Source of the DNA: Prorocentrum cordatum
Taxonomy: Eukaryota; Sar; Dinophyceae; Prorocentrales; Prorocentraceae
NCBI GenBank assembly: GCA_963575745.1
Contig: CAUYUJ010018631.1
Coordinates: forward strand, 56,001-120,000
Direction: 5' to 3'
DNA: 64,000 nucleotides
Shown here: piece after piece, positions 46,877 to 58,260 of the stretch
How positions within the stretch are numbered: position 1 is the stretch's first letter
Layout of the letters: the number at the start of each line of letters is the position of its first letter
Program-made: the position numbers and the translations under genes
Notes under the pieces: generated by a model
What the model was told of the DNA's origin: nothing
The model's database searches: none
What the model saw: the letters and a program-made list of their open reading frames with translations, nothing else

Positions 46877-48937
46877 CTAGTGGCCAAGCCGGGCCAGGCT
46901 CGCATTGACAAGCGCATCGTCGTAACTGAAGGCCTGAGGAGGGGGAGGAGCAGGCATGTGCGGGGGGGGGGCATGATGACGAGAGAGAGGGAGAAGGCTG
47001 GTCCTCAGACCGATCACCTCCTATTCTCGTGAGCGCGAGAAATAGGCCGCGTGGAGCACCACAGCGGGAGTTACCACGCGGAAAAATGTGCCAAGATAAA
47101 TGCAGCCGCGTCGGAGTACGTACCTGGGCGAGGGGGGGGGATCTTCGCATCCTCGCGACGCGGGCCGAGGCGGCATACAGCACGCGGTTATCAAGGCGCC
47201 AAGACGGAGGCTTGAGGGAGGGGCTCTCTCTCAGTAGCCACCCGCGCTGCTACTCCATCTGGAACCCTCGCTGGCGGCTGGCGAGGCGCGGAGAAAGCAG
47301 GCGAGGCGAGGGGGATGATCGTGAGGGCAGAGCACGAAGGAGTGAAGCTGGCACGCAGGCTTACATCCTCCGGCACTCCTGATCGTCCCATCCAATCCTC
47401 CCTCACTTCACAAACATAAGCAGCAAGTGTGTAATTACTTACATGTCATGAAACTCGGCGATAAAATCTGGCCGCGATAGTCGCGCGGAATCAGTGCAAG
47501 CTGAAACATCTTCGCACACTCGCAGCGCAGCGGGAAGAACATGTCGGCGATCGCCATCATGGCAAGGCGGGCAAGGGGTGTCCCGGCGACCAGCTGCAGC
47601 GTAGAGTCGGCGTGGCCCGGCATCAGTACAGTGAAACCTGAGTCGCCGGCCGCCGCGGGGACGTCCACGGATTGCTTTTGGGAAAGCTCGCAGAACGCGC
47701 CATGAACCGTAATTCGCATCCAGCATGCCTCCGGGGTCCAGGGCACGCGGGACATATAGCCCAGCAGCGCAGCGGTGGTCGCGGGATTGACGTAGTCCTT
47801 CATGGACGCGAGCATGGAACCACGGCCGTGCGAGGGCAGCGTCGGCCTCCGGCTTGCGAGGTGTTCCGTACTGCCATCCGCCATGAGGCCGGCTGGGTCC
47901 CAGTTCCTCGCGCCCTCCTCCCGCACCTCGGCCAGTGACGACCTCGCAGCTGGTAGCGGGGTAGGGCCCGTCGGCAGCCGCGCCGCCTCCCCCTGGCCCC
48001 GAGAGGGGGCGCTGGGGGGGAGGGGCCTGTCCATCTCTGGTCTCGCAGCTGGAAGCGGGGTAGGGCCCGTAGGCTGCCTCGCCACCTCCCCCGGGCCCCG
48101 ACAGGGGGCGCTGGGGGGGAGGGGCTTGCCCACCTCCGCCGTGCGGCCATCCCGCCCAGCGGCCTCAGCACCAGCAGCGGCATCACGGTCTAACGCCACG
48201 CGCTGCCAATAACGGCGCAAGGCAGCCCCACGGTCTGGGCTGGGGAGCCACATCGCCGCCGCCGTCAACTTGCCCCCTGTCACGAGCAGCGCGCCGGCAT
48301 CGGAGACCACGTCGTAGCGGTCCACGGCAGCCGGAAGGTCCTCCGGCGCGGGGCGAGTCCGCATTTGCACCCTCTGCATCGCCATCGGCCGAAGGAGAGC
48401 AGACGTAGGCGGAGCAGCCTCAGGAGGATCCTGGGGCCGCCGCTGCTCAGCAGTCATGCCGAGCTCCACTGCGGCCGCGGTGCTCAGGGAGGAGTCGGAG
48501 TCGGCGCTGGCGTGGTCGTCGGCACTACCCTGGTGCTCGCTCTGCAACTCCACGCCGGTGATCAGGTCAGCCAGCAGCGCCTCGGGAGGACCAGCACTGG
48601 CTGGACGTGCAGCAAGGCGGGCACGAGGCAGAGCATGATCTGCATCATCACTAGCAGGAACACGTACGGCAGGGACGGCACGAGGGAGAGCACGAGTGCG
48701 AGCCACACCAGCGGCTGCAGCCTGGTGCTCCTCTGCGGTCAGCCGTGCCGTATCAGCCTCGCGCTCAGCCGCTGCTAAGCGTCCAGACCCAGCCTGTCGC
48801 GAGGCACCAGCGCGGCGCCTCGGCGAAGCAGCGCGGTATGTTGTCACCAGGCACGTTGTCACCAGGGGGCCGGCAGTGGCAGCGGCTTGCGACCGCGCCG
48901 CCAGAGAAAAAACCAAGGGGCTGGATCGCGAGCGCAA
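46877..48937 (-). CDS. Hypothetical multi-exon protein, function unknown
   Basis: Exon 1 (48937-47443, ~498 codons, no clear ATG, 5' end cut by a GAT microsatellite) encodes an Ala/Arg/Pro-rich N-terminus, a 33-residue duplicated segment (KPLPPSAPCRGPGEVARQPT and a near-copy) and a more ordered C-terminal half (for example WTPEACWMRITVHGAFCELS). It ends at TGACAT|GTAAGT. Proposed further exons are 47405-47365, 47210-47124 (ending CCCAG|GTACGT) and 46933-46877 (after CCCCTCCTCAG). All joins keep one frame, giving a C-terminus of REDWMGRSGVPED, then ...NRVLYAASARVARMRRS, then AFSYDDALVNASLARLGH and TAG. Intron 1 would be only 37 nt. No family recognised. The coding call for exon 1 is moderate; exons 2-4 are inferred from splice signals. 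Confidence 0.5.
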
Positions 48938-49029
48938 GCCAACCAGCCTCGGCGACCATCACGGCGCAGCTGGTGCCATCGCCTCGGCGCCCAAGCCAGC
49001 CAGACCTGGCGCAGGGCTGGCAGGCGGCA

Positions 49030-49912
49030 GCGGTGATGATGCTGACGATGATGATGATGCTGCTGATGATGGCGAGGTTGATGGCGGAGATGGTGATGAT
49101 GATGATGATGTTGCTGCTGATGACGATGCTGATGATGATGAGGACGATGCTGCGGATTATGGCCTGATGCTGATGATGCTTTTACTGATGGTGTTAATGG
49201 CGGCGATGACAATGATGATGCTGATGATGGTGATGAAGATGATGCTGCTGATGCTGATGTTTACGATACTGATGTTGCTGCTGGTGATGATGACGATGCT
49301 GATGATGATGCTGCGGGTGAATGTGCTGATGCTGATTCTGATGATGACGATGATGATGATGACCATGGCGTTGGTGATGCTGATTATGATGACGATGATG
49401 ATGATGATGCTGAGGATGATCATGATTATGACGCTGATGATGGTGAGGTGATGGCGGACATGATGATGATGCTGTTGATGCTGTTGCTGATGATAATGCT
49501 GATGCTTATGATGATGATGATGATGCTGACGATGACGATGATGATGATGGTGATGATGATGATGTTGTTGATGCGGATGATGGTGATGATGACGATGCTG
49601 ACGATGATGGTGATGATGAATATGATGGCGCAGCTTATCACGCTGGTGCTGATGCTAATGCGGATGATACAGCTGATGTTGATGATTATGATGATGACGA
49701 TTACCATGCTGTTGATGATGCTGATGATAATGCTGATGCTGTTGATGATGATGGTCGTGCTGATGACGCTGATGATGTTGAGGTTGATGGCGGAGATGAT
49801 GATGCTTTTGCTGCTGATGATGATGTGGATGATGATGACGATGATGATGATGATGACGACGACGATATTGTTTATGTTTGTGGTGATGATGATACTGATG
49901 ATGATGAGGTTA
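49030..49912. repeat. (GAT)n degenerate tract, ~880 bp
   Basis: GATGATGCTGATG-type triplets throughout. Poly-Met, poly-Asp and poly-Ile frames are artefacts. It truncates the gene to its left. Confidence 0.9.
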
Positions 49913-50059
49913 GGAACAGGAGCAGGAGCAGGAGCTGAAGCAGGAGCAGAAGCAGCAGAAAGAAAGGAAGGAAAAAAGGAAGGATGGAGCACGATGGCGA
50001 CGATGATTGTGGTGATGGTGCTGATGGTGATGATGAGGATGGCGATGAGGCAAATGACC

Positions 50060-50697
50060 AGGAGGAGGGAGGGAGACAGACGACGACCGACGACGACCGA
50101 CAACGACGACCACGAGGACCGGCGACGACGCCGACAGTGGCCGCGCAGCGGTGGCCCTTGGCAGTGACCACCGGCGGCGGCGGCGACGACCGACCGACGG
50201 ACCGACCGATCGGTCGTCGGTCGGTCGCCGGTCTCTCGGCCGACCGATCGGTCGTCGGTCGGTCGGGTGGCCATCGGTCGGCAGCGGCGGCGGCCCACCG
50301 GCGGAGCGCGCCGGCAGTCTGGCCAGCGGCGCCCCCCAGCGAGCGGCGCCAGCCCGCGGCCCGAGGCTCTCGGCGCCCTGCCTCCGCGACGCGCTGGAGC
50401 CGGAGCCGCCCTTTGGCAGAGGCGGCGTCGTCGTCTTCGTCGTCGTCGTCGTCGTCGTCGTCGTCATCAGTCGTCAGTCGTCGTCGTCAGTCGTCAGTCG
50501 TCGTCAGTCGTCGTCGTTGTCGTCGTCGTCAGTCGTCGTCGTCATCCTCGTCAGTCGTCTGTCGTCGTCAGTCGTCTGTCGTCTGTCGTCAGTCGTCGTC
50601 GTCGTCGCCGTCAGTCGTCAGTCGTCGTCAGTCGTCGCTGTGGTCGTCGTCGTGGTCGTCGTGGTCGTCGTGGTCGTCGTCGTCGTCGTCGTCGGCG
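50060..50697. repeat. GAC/GTC tracts with CGACCGATCGGTCG palindromes
   Basis: 50085-50125 is (GAC)n-like. 50185-50275 carries repeated CGACCGATCGGTCG self-complementary units. 50425-50697 is (GTC)n mixed with GTCAGTC pentamer-like variants. Confidence 0.85.
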
Positions 50698-51350
50698 CCT
50701 TGTGGCGGAGGCAGGGGCCCAGGCTTTCGGGAGTTTCGTAAAATCTTAGATTTTTGGTGGAATCCTATTTTTTTAAAGAAAAACAGCGAAGACGCCTACA
50801 GCGAATTTGCTGCTGCCCCCCGCCTTCTGGACGCGCCTATATGCGGCCGAACGTTGTGGCCAGAGCTCGGCCAAGCTATCGGATCGCGTGTTCCCCCAGC
50901 CGTTGTGGAAAGTCAGATGTTTCTGTAGAGTCATGTGTTTTTTGAAGCGGGGTTGAATCAGTTTCAAGCCCCCTCTCGGCGGTCCGCGCCTGCTCTGCGC
51001 ATCCCCTCAGGACCATCGCAGGGGCAGATTTCCGGTCCTGGCTGTTAGAATGAGGCGACCCTAGCCGCGGCTAGTCATTGCGCCCAGCTGCTGAATGCCC
51101 CCCCCTCCCCCGAATGAGGCGACCCTGGCCGAGGTTAGTTATTGCTCCCAGCTGCTGAATGCCCCCCCTTCGAGTGTGATGGGCATCTGGGCGATCTCCC
51201 TCATTATCATCCCCGACCCTTCAGGCTGCTCAGTTACTTAGCTCTGCGCTGGGTTCTGCCCTTGGTTGCTCGAATGTGGAGCCTAGGCGGTCGGTCGGAC
51301 CACAGCGGATGTGCATATGTACGACGCTTTAGTCCTTTCACCCTGGCCTC
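50698..51350. other. ~650 bp, no gene; one short direct repeat
   Basis: GAATGAGGCGACCCTxGCCG with the following TTATTGC...CAGCTGCTGAATGCCCCCCC occurs at 51048 and 51112, a ~64-bp tandem pair. The remainder is unique. Confidence 0.5.
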
Positions 51351-51620
<270 letters not shown>

Positions 51621-51639
51621 AATGTTAATTACTGGCCAA

Positions 51640-52115
51640 TTATTCTTGTTGGACTCCTTACAGGCGCCCTGGCGCTCTCGCCGAGGCGCCGGCTGCATTT
51701 TCATTGAAAACGAGGCTCACTCTCAAGCGTTTTGGGGGACCGCCAAAACTGGCATCCCAACAAGACAACAAGAACGCTCCCGTTCGAGACTTCTTCCTTT
51801 TTTGCTCAGGGCCAGTGCTCTTGCTCGCCGCCGAAAGCAGCCGTCTCAACAAAACCAGCGCTCCCGCTCGAGACTTCCTCCCGTTTTAGCTTGGACAGGC
51901 GCGCTGCTCTTTCTCTCATCGGCGCCGCCCCCCAGCAACAACAACGCTCCCGCTCGAGACTTCCTCCCTTTCTTACTCAAGGCGGTGCTCTTGCTCGCCG
52001 CCGAAAGCCTCCGTCCCGACAAAACCAGCGCTCCCGCCCGAGACTTCCTCCCGTTTTACGCTGGACTGGCGCCCTTTTCTCCTTCTCCTCCTCCTCGTCC
52101 TCGTCGTTCTCCTCC
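51640..52115. repeat. ~85-bp units with GCTCCCGCTCGAGACTTCC core
   Basis: Cores at about 51776, 51861, 51945 and 52030. Alternate units share TCTTGCTCGCCGCCGAAAGC, so a ~170-bp dimer is repeated. The same core (GAGACTTCCTCxCAATTTA) recurs with shorter spacing at 53.66-54.1 and 54.9-55.1 kb. Confidence 0.8.
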
Positions 52116-52410
52116 TCCTCCCCCACAATTACTCAATATGAATACTACTCTCCCTCTTCCCCTGATGGCGTCCTGGGAGTAGTAGACCCCCCCCCGCGTA
52201 TTGTTTTTTACACAGGATTCCCGGGAGTTGGGTTTTCGCCGGCTTTTTTTTCAAAATGCTGCTCTCGCTGAGGCGCCGGCCTCATTTCTGCTCCCGAATC
52301 GTTCCGAATCGTGCTCCCGCTGCAGCGTGGGCCTCATTTTCGGATCGGTGTTTTGCCTCAGTCGTTCAGGATAGCGTTCTCGCCCCAGCGCGGGCCTCTT
52401 TCTCGCGCGC
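52116..52410. repeat. Composite repeat II, left part, copy 1
   Basis: CAATTACTCAATATGAATAC, CGCGTATTGTTTTTTACACA and GATTCCCGGGAGTTGGGTTT are followed by about three worn ~53-bp units (GCTCCCGCTGCAGCG ... GGCCTCATTTT). It matches 61312-61660 in order and content. Confidence 0.75.
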
Positions 52411-52890
52411 CCATCCGCCCGCCACCACCGCGCCGCACCACGCCCCGCCCCGCCGCACGCACACCCACCGCCACTTCCACCCACCAACGCACGCACGCAC
52501 GCACGCGCACCACCACCGCGCACCGCCACCACCACCGCACTACCCCACCCACCACCACCACGCTACACCGCGTCACACCACATCACACGCGCGCACACAC
52601 AGACACACACGCACGCACGCACACACACATACACACGCACACACACACACACGCACACACACACACACACACACACGCCACCACCACCACCGCCATCACG
52701 CACGTACGCACCTGGCCCACCACCAAACCACCAAGACGCCACACCACGTCACACCACAGCACACGCGCACACACGCACACACACACACACATACACACCA
52801 CCACCACAACAACCACAACCACGCACACACGCACGCACGCACGCGCACCACCACCCACTACGCACACGCGCGCGGAGCCACAGGTCCGCT
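52411..52890. repeat. CA/CCA/CGCA dinucleotide-rich tract
   Basis: (CACCAC), (CGCA) and (CA)n runs, purest at 52605-52680. A Z-DNA-prone sequence. The His/Thr-rich (+) and Val/Cys-rich (-) frames are artefacts. Confidence 0.9.
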
Positions 52891-52894
52891 ACGA

Positions 52895-52985
52895 CACGCG
52901 TCCGCGGATAGAGAAAATCAGCGCCATGGTAAGGGATGGGAGGGAGGGGTAGGATGTCAGATGTAGACGCGAGCGCACCTAACTT
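52895..52985. repeat. Composite repeat II, CCATGGTAAGGG module, copy 1
   Basis: CGCGGATAGAGAAAATCAG, GCCATGGTAAGGGATGGGAG and GACGCGAGCGCACCTAACTTG match 62020-62103, where the text reads CCATGGTGAGGGACGGGGG. A trinucleotide tract follows in both. Confidence 0.75.
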
Positions 52986-53400
52986 GTCCTCCTCCTCCTC
53001 CTCCTACTCCTCCTCCCTCCTCCCCCCTCCCTCCTCTTCCTCCCTCTTCCTTCCTCCACCCCCTCCTCTTCTCCCTCCTCCCTCCTCCCTCCACCGTCCC
53101 TCTTTCCTCCCTCCTCCTCTCTCCCCCCGTCTCCTCCCTCTCCTCCTCCTCTCTCCTCCTCCTCCTCCTCCTCCTCCTCCTCCTCCTCCTCGTCCTCCGC
53201 TCCTCCCTCCTCTCCTCCCCCTCTCTGCCTCCCTCTTCTCCCTCCACCCTCCTTTCTCCCCTCCTCCTTCCTCTCCCGTCCCTCTTTCCTCCCTCCTCCT
53301 CCCTCCTCCTCCCTCCTCGTTTCCCTTTTCGTCACCCTTGTCTCCTCCCTCCTCCTGCCTCTCTCCTCCCTCCTCCCTTCCCCTTCCGTCCTCCCGCATC
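52986..53400. repeat. (TCC)n / CT-rich tract
   Basis: Pyrimidine-rich, purest at 53150-53195. No gene. Confidence 0.9.
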
Positions 53401-54150
53401 GTTCCCGCTTGATGCTTCCTTTCCTTTTACTCAGGACTGAGGCCCTTGCTTCGGCATCGCCTCTGGGGGGCTTCCAAGATTTCCTGTTGAACCTTAATTT
53501 TAACCAGCTAACATTTTTGAAGAGCACAGATAATGTGGTGGTGGAGGAGGAGAAGAAGGAGGACGGATGACTTCACTCAAAGTGTGCCCTTCGACGCTCG
53601 CACCCTGTTTTTGGACCAGGAAAGTCTTGGTGCTCAAACTGTGCCCCTAGCCCCCCGGATTGCAGCGACGCCGGCTCCCGCCTGAGACTTCCTCCAAATT
53701 TGTTCAGGACCCCCGCTCCCGCTTGAGATTCCCCGCGATTCACCCAGGATCGGTTCTTCCGCTTGTGACTTCTTCGCAATTTAGCCAGGACCCCCGCTCC
53801 CATCTGAGACTTCCTCACAATTTATTCAGGAACGGCGGAGACTTCCTCGCGATTGAATCAAGATTTCCTTGCAATTTCATCGAGGCCCCCGTTCCCGCCA
53901 GAGAACCCTTCAAACTTTATTCTGGAATTGCGCTTTCGCCTGCGACTTCCATGCAATTTACTCAGACATCGCGCTTTCGACGCTCAGGAAACACGCTGCG
54001 CCAAGGACACCGTCACAAATTACTTAGGAATCGCGCTCTCGTCATGCTCAGGCATCCCGCTTGAATGTTCCACCCGCCCGATCCGCCCTTCAGGAGATCG
54101 CCCGCCCGTCGTGGGCTCCCGACCGAGACTTCCTTCAGGAACGTTCGCGC
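53401..54150. repeat. ~42-bp units with GAGACTTCCTCxCAATTTA core
   Basis: About ten worn units between 53660 and 54065 (GCTCCCGCTTGAGATTCC ... CAGGA), spaced 40-46 bp, with an outlier at 53401. Same family as 51.64-52.1 kb. Confidence 0.75.
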
Positions 54151-54500
54151 TCTTACCTTCCTGCTCCTCCTCCCTCTCCCTCATCCCTCCTCTCCTTCCT
54201 TCTCTCTCCCTCCTCTCTTCCCTCATCCTTATGCCTCTCTGGCCTATCCCCTCTCCCTCCTCCCTTCTTCTTCCCCTCTCCTGCCTCCTCCCTCCCTCTT
54301 TCTTTCTCTCTCTGCCCTCTCTCTCTCTCTTTCTCTACCTCTTTTTTGTTTTATCTCTCTCGCTCTCTCTTTTTCTTTCTGCCTCTAATCAACCGCCCCC
54401 CTGTTCGCTCCTTCTCTCCTGGCGTTTTCCCTTTTCCTTCGTCCCCACCCCTCCCTTCCTCCCACTATCCCCCGTTCTCCCTCTTTTTTTGCAGGGCCCC
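54151..54500. repeat. CT-rich low-complexity sequence
   Basis: CTCTCC/TCTCTC runs, no gene. Ser/Pro/Leu frames are compositional. Confidence 0.8.
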
Positions 54501-54604
54501 CACCAATTCCAATGGCGGGCGCATGTACGCCCACGAAGGAGTGTCCGCCCGTTCAGGTTTGCCCATCTGTCTAAGCCCGCCGCCCCCCCGCAAACAGAAA
54601 TAAT

Positions 54605-54714
54605 CCCCCCAAAGGGGGTGCGATCGAAGACAAAAAGGGCGGGTATCGAGGGCGTGGGGAACTCGTTTTACATGACACACGGGCAGGTAAGAACGAACAG
54701 TCTTATATTGAATG

Positions 54715-54745
<31 letters not shown>
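54605..54745 (+). repeat. ~120-bp module with (GTT)n tail, copy 1
   Basis: CCCCCCAAAGGGGGTGCGATCGAAGACAAAA... through GAACAGTCTTATATTGAATG to (GTT)n (54717-54743). It matches 56373-56555, which has a longer (GTT)n. A conserved body plus 3' simple repeat is the usual shape of a SINE or LINE 3' end. Strand is chosen by the tail. Confidence 0.7.
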
Positions 54746-54769
54746 CTGACCTCACACACATGAAGAATA

Positions 54770-55190
54770 GCTATGGTTGATCCCCCTGTGCACATTGTAT
54801 TTTTCAATTCAAGTGCCTTTCCCGGCGCTCGCACACTGTTTTCTATCAAGGAAAGTCTTCGTCGTCAAACTGCGTTGATGGCTCCGGATTACAACGACAA
54901 CGGCTCCCGCTTGAGACTTCCTCACAATTTAAGCAGGACCCCCGCCCCCACCCGAGACTTCCTCGCATTTTATTCAGGAATCGCGCTCTCTCTTGGGACT
55001 TCTTTACAATTTGTTTAGGAATCGCTTTCTCGGCGCTCTGGAGTCGCGCTCTAGCCGGAGACTTGCTTGCAATTTAGTCAAGAATAGCGCCCTTGCGTTG
55101 GAATTTCCCGCAATTTGCTGCACCGCGCTCCCGACACTCAGGCGCCCAGGAGTCGCGCTCACGATTCGGGCCCCCTCACAGGGAGTTTGA
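54770..55190. repeat. Further GAGACTTCCTC-core units
   Basis: Three to five worn units at 54900-55090 (CGGCTCCCGCTTGAGACTTC, CTCTTGGGACTTCTTTACAA). No gene. Confidence 0.6.
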
Positions 55191-55194
55191 GAAT

Positions 55195-56140
55195 CGCGAT
55201 TTCGCTGCCCTTCGTGGCTCCTTTGCAGCCCCTTCGTGGCCCCCTCGCTGCCCTTCGTGGCCCCGTTGCAGCCCCTTCGTGACCCCGTTGCAGCCCCTTC
55301 GTGGCCCCGTTGCAGCCCTTCGTGGCCCCGTCGCTGCCCTTCGTGGCCCCGTTGCAGCCTTTCGTGGCCCCCTCGCTGCCCACCGTGGCCCCGTTGCAGC
55401 CCTTCGTGGCCCCCTCGCTGCCCTTCGTGGCCCCGTTGCAGCCCTTCGTGGCCCCCCCGCTGCTCTTGGTGGCCTCCTTGCGCCCCTTCGTGGCCCCGTC
55501 GCTGCCCTTCGTGGCCCTGTTGCAGCCCTTCGTGGCGCTCTCACTGCACTTCGTGGCCCCCTCGCTGCCGTTCGTGGCCCCCTCGCTGCCCTTCGTGGCT
55601 CCGTTGCCGCCCTTCGTGGCCCCCTCGCTGCCCTTCGTGGCCCCGTTACACCTCTTCGTGGCCCCCTCGCTGCCCTTCGTGACCCCATATATGTGTGCCT
55701 TTCGTGGCTCCCGCTCGTTCGCGCCCGTCGTGGCCCCATATGCGTGCCCTTCGTGGCCCCGCTGTCGCCCTTCGTGGCCCCCTCGCTGCCCTTCGTGGCC
55801 CCGTTGCTGCCCTCAGTGTCCCCGTCCTTGCCCTCCGCGGCCCAATATACGTATGCCATTCGTGGCCCCCGCTCGTTCGCGCACGTTGCGGCCCCATGTG
55901 CATGCCCTTCGCGGCCCCGCTGTCACCCTTTGCGGCCCCCTCGCTGTCCTACGTGGCCCAGTTGCTACCCTCAGTTGCCCCGTCGTTGCCTTCTGTGGCC
56001 CCGCATTATCTGCCCCTCGTGGCCCCTGCTCGTTCGCACTCTTCGTGGCCCCTTACGCATTCCCTTCGTGTCCCCGCTGTCGCCCTTCGTGGCCTACTTC
56101 GTACCCGTTTTGGCCCTGCTGTCGTTCTCTCTCTCGCTCT
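55195..56140. repeat. 21-bp minisatellite (GCCCTTCGTGGCCCCGTTGCA)n
   Basis: Roughly 40 units, the best preserved at 55230-55690. The period of 7 codons keeps all three + frames (PFVAPLQ, LRGPVAA, PSWPRCS) and two minus frames open, so no frame is singled out as coding. Confidence 0.9.
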
Positions 56141-56145
56141 CGCTT

Positions 56146-56148
56146 TCG

Positions 56149-56246
<98 letters not shown>

Positions 56247-56252
56247 GGTCGG
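56146..56252. repeat. (GTC)n tract
   Basis: Near-pure GTC triplets with two GCC variants. Confidence 0.95.
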
Positions 56253-56372
56253 TCCCCTGTCCGTCCCTCTTGGAGTCGGGTTGCCGCCGATCAGCGCTGC
56301 CGCTGGCCAGGCCGACGGTCCGCGGCCGCCCCGCCGCTTGCCGGGGCCCAGCCTGCAGGGAAGAACGGTATA

Positions 56373-56555
56373 CCCCCCAAAAGGGGTACGATCGAAGACA
56401 AAAGAGGGTGGGCATCGAGGGTTTGGGAAATACGCGTTAACGGACACTCGAGCAGATAAGAGCGAGCAGTCTTAAAATGTTTGTTGTTGTTGTTGCTGCT
56501 GCTGCTGTTGTTGTTGTGATTGTTGTTGGTGTTGTTGTTGTTGTTGTTGTTGTTG
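56373..56555 (+). repeat. ~120-bp module with (GTT)n tail, copy 2
   Basis: CCCCCCAAAAGGGGTACGATCGAAGACAAAA ... GAGCAGTCTTAAAATG then (GTT/GCT)n to 56555. Pair of 54605-54745. Confidence 0.7.
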
Positions 56556-57660
56556 TTTCCTCTCTCTCTCTCTCTCTTCCTGCTCCCTTCTCTATTGCTT
56601 TCGCTTTCGAGCCAGTGCCAGTGTGTATATTATGATACGCGTGTGGGTACTGGGCAGGCAGCGGTTTCTTCCTGGTGTGCAAGCAAGTGTTTGGAGAGTC
56701 GGTGTCTTCTTCTTCTTCTTCTCCTTCTTCCTCTTACTTTTTAGCGTTTCTTTTCATCATATCCTCTTCCTTCTTCTTGCATGCCAGGTTGTTTTTTACA
56801 CACGTCGGCCCCGTAGCTTGGATCACCTTGGGCAGACAAGCGTTCGTGAGCTGTTTGTTCCCGTGGTTGGAGTAAACATCGTGGTTCCCATGGGGGTTGG
56901 GCCAGAGGTCAGGGTCGCTCACGGCTTGACGGCCCCACGAGAACGAGATGCTGTCACCAGGCTGCGCCGCCACTGACTTCCGATGCGCTGGCGGATAAGC
57001 GCCGCCTGCTCTCGTGCCCTCCTTCCCTCGTCCGCCATGTGCTGTGCCCGCACCCTCATTTTTCTCCTCCCGGTGCAAAGCTATCGTGTCGATTCGACTC
57101 TCCTGCGTGTGCGTGCGAAAGAAGGATGCCGCCACACACTCCTCGTATTCAAACGAGTCCTCTAGACCAGAGCAGCGGAGGAGGAGGAGGAGGAGGAGGA
57201 GGAGGAGGAGGAGGAGGAGGAGGAGGAGGAGGAGGAGGAGGGTAATCTTAAAGGAGGAAGGCGTAATGAGCTCCTCAGGCTCCTGAGGCTTGTGGAGCTC
57301 GCCGGGACTGCTGGGACCCCCAGAGGCGCCCCCCGCAGGTCCGCATGCACCGCCCTCACCAGGGGACCCGCCCCCCTCCCTCCCCCCTCCTTCCGCCCCT
57401 GCCTCCCTCCTCCTTCCCTCCGCCCTTCCCCCCCCCCTCCCCCCCCCCACCTCTCCTCCCTCCCCACCCCTTTCGCATCCCTCCTCCCTTCCCTCCTTGG
57501 CTCCCCCCCGTTCGCCTCCTCCCCTTTCGCCTCCCCCCTCCCCCCCCCCTCCTTGGCTCTCCGCTCCTTGGCTGCCCCCCCCCCTGGGTCGGAGGCGTGG
57601 ACGCGCTCCAGCAGGCCGACTCCCCGCCGAGGAAGGCCCACGGGGGGAGGGAGAGGGAAT
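56556..57660. other. CT-rich and (GAG)n sequence, no gene recognised
   Basis: 56556-56600 is (TC)n, 56705-56760 is CTT-rich, 57175-57241 is a pure (GAG)n, and 57360-57600 is C/T-rich with C-runs. The frame across 56770-56977 (+) and its minus counterpart have no recognised motif. Confidence 0.45.
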
Positions 57661-57664
57661 TCGA

Positions 57665-58260
57665 GACGAAGCCAGGGCGAGGGCAGAGTCGGGCGAGGAT
57701 CAGCCCAGAGGTCCGACGCCATGACAGAAAGTTGGAGCGGCGGGATTCGGGCCCTTTTCGCCTCCGGAGGCTCTCGCTGGGCCTCGGGACCGTCAGAAGA
57801 TGGCTCAGGACGAAAAACCGGCCCTGAGGAGGTGGTCCAGACCTCCGGGGCCCACGCACCGAAGAAACAGGAGCAGAATCGAGCAGCCTCCCAAGGAAGC
57901 TTTCCTGGAAGCCTACAGGCCCCTCTGAGGGCTTAGGCCCCCCCGTCGTTTCAGACAGACTGTCCCCCATTCATCCAAGCCCGCCTTCCAGTACCCCAGA
58001 AGTCCCGACCCTCTCTCCAGTAGGACGAAGCAAGGGCGAGGGCAAAGTCGGGCGAGGATCAATCGGCGATCTCTGAGATCTGGCGGTTCTGGGCTTTGAA
58101 CGACATGAGGGCTGATTTGTTTTGTCGCTTTTTCGGTGCCCGGAGGCCGTTGTCTGGCTCCGGGACCGTCAACCAGACGGTTCAGCATGACAGGTCGGCC
58201 CTGGGGAAAGGGTCGGGACCTCCAGGGACCCCACATTCAAAAGCTCAAGACGTCGGATGT
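57665..58260. repeat. Diverged ~355-bp tandem duplication
   Basis: CGAAGCxAGGGCGAGGGCxA and AGTCGGGCGAGGATCA begin both copies (57668 and 58024). Further matching steps are GGxCCGGGACCGTCA (about 57786 and 58158) and CxGGCCCTG-GG-GGTCxxGACCTCC (about 57820 and 58193). Open frames in the two copies do not correspond. Confidence 0.6.

Noticed and set aside
56734-57450. Minus-strand 238-codon frame with a poly-Leu run
   Set aside because: The run is the (GAG)n tract read backwards; the two sides share no recognised domain, and splice signals were not convincing.
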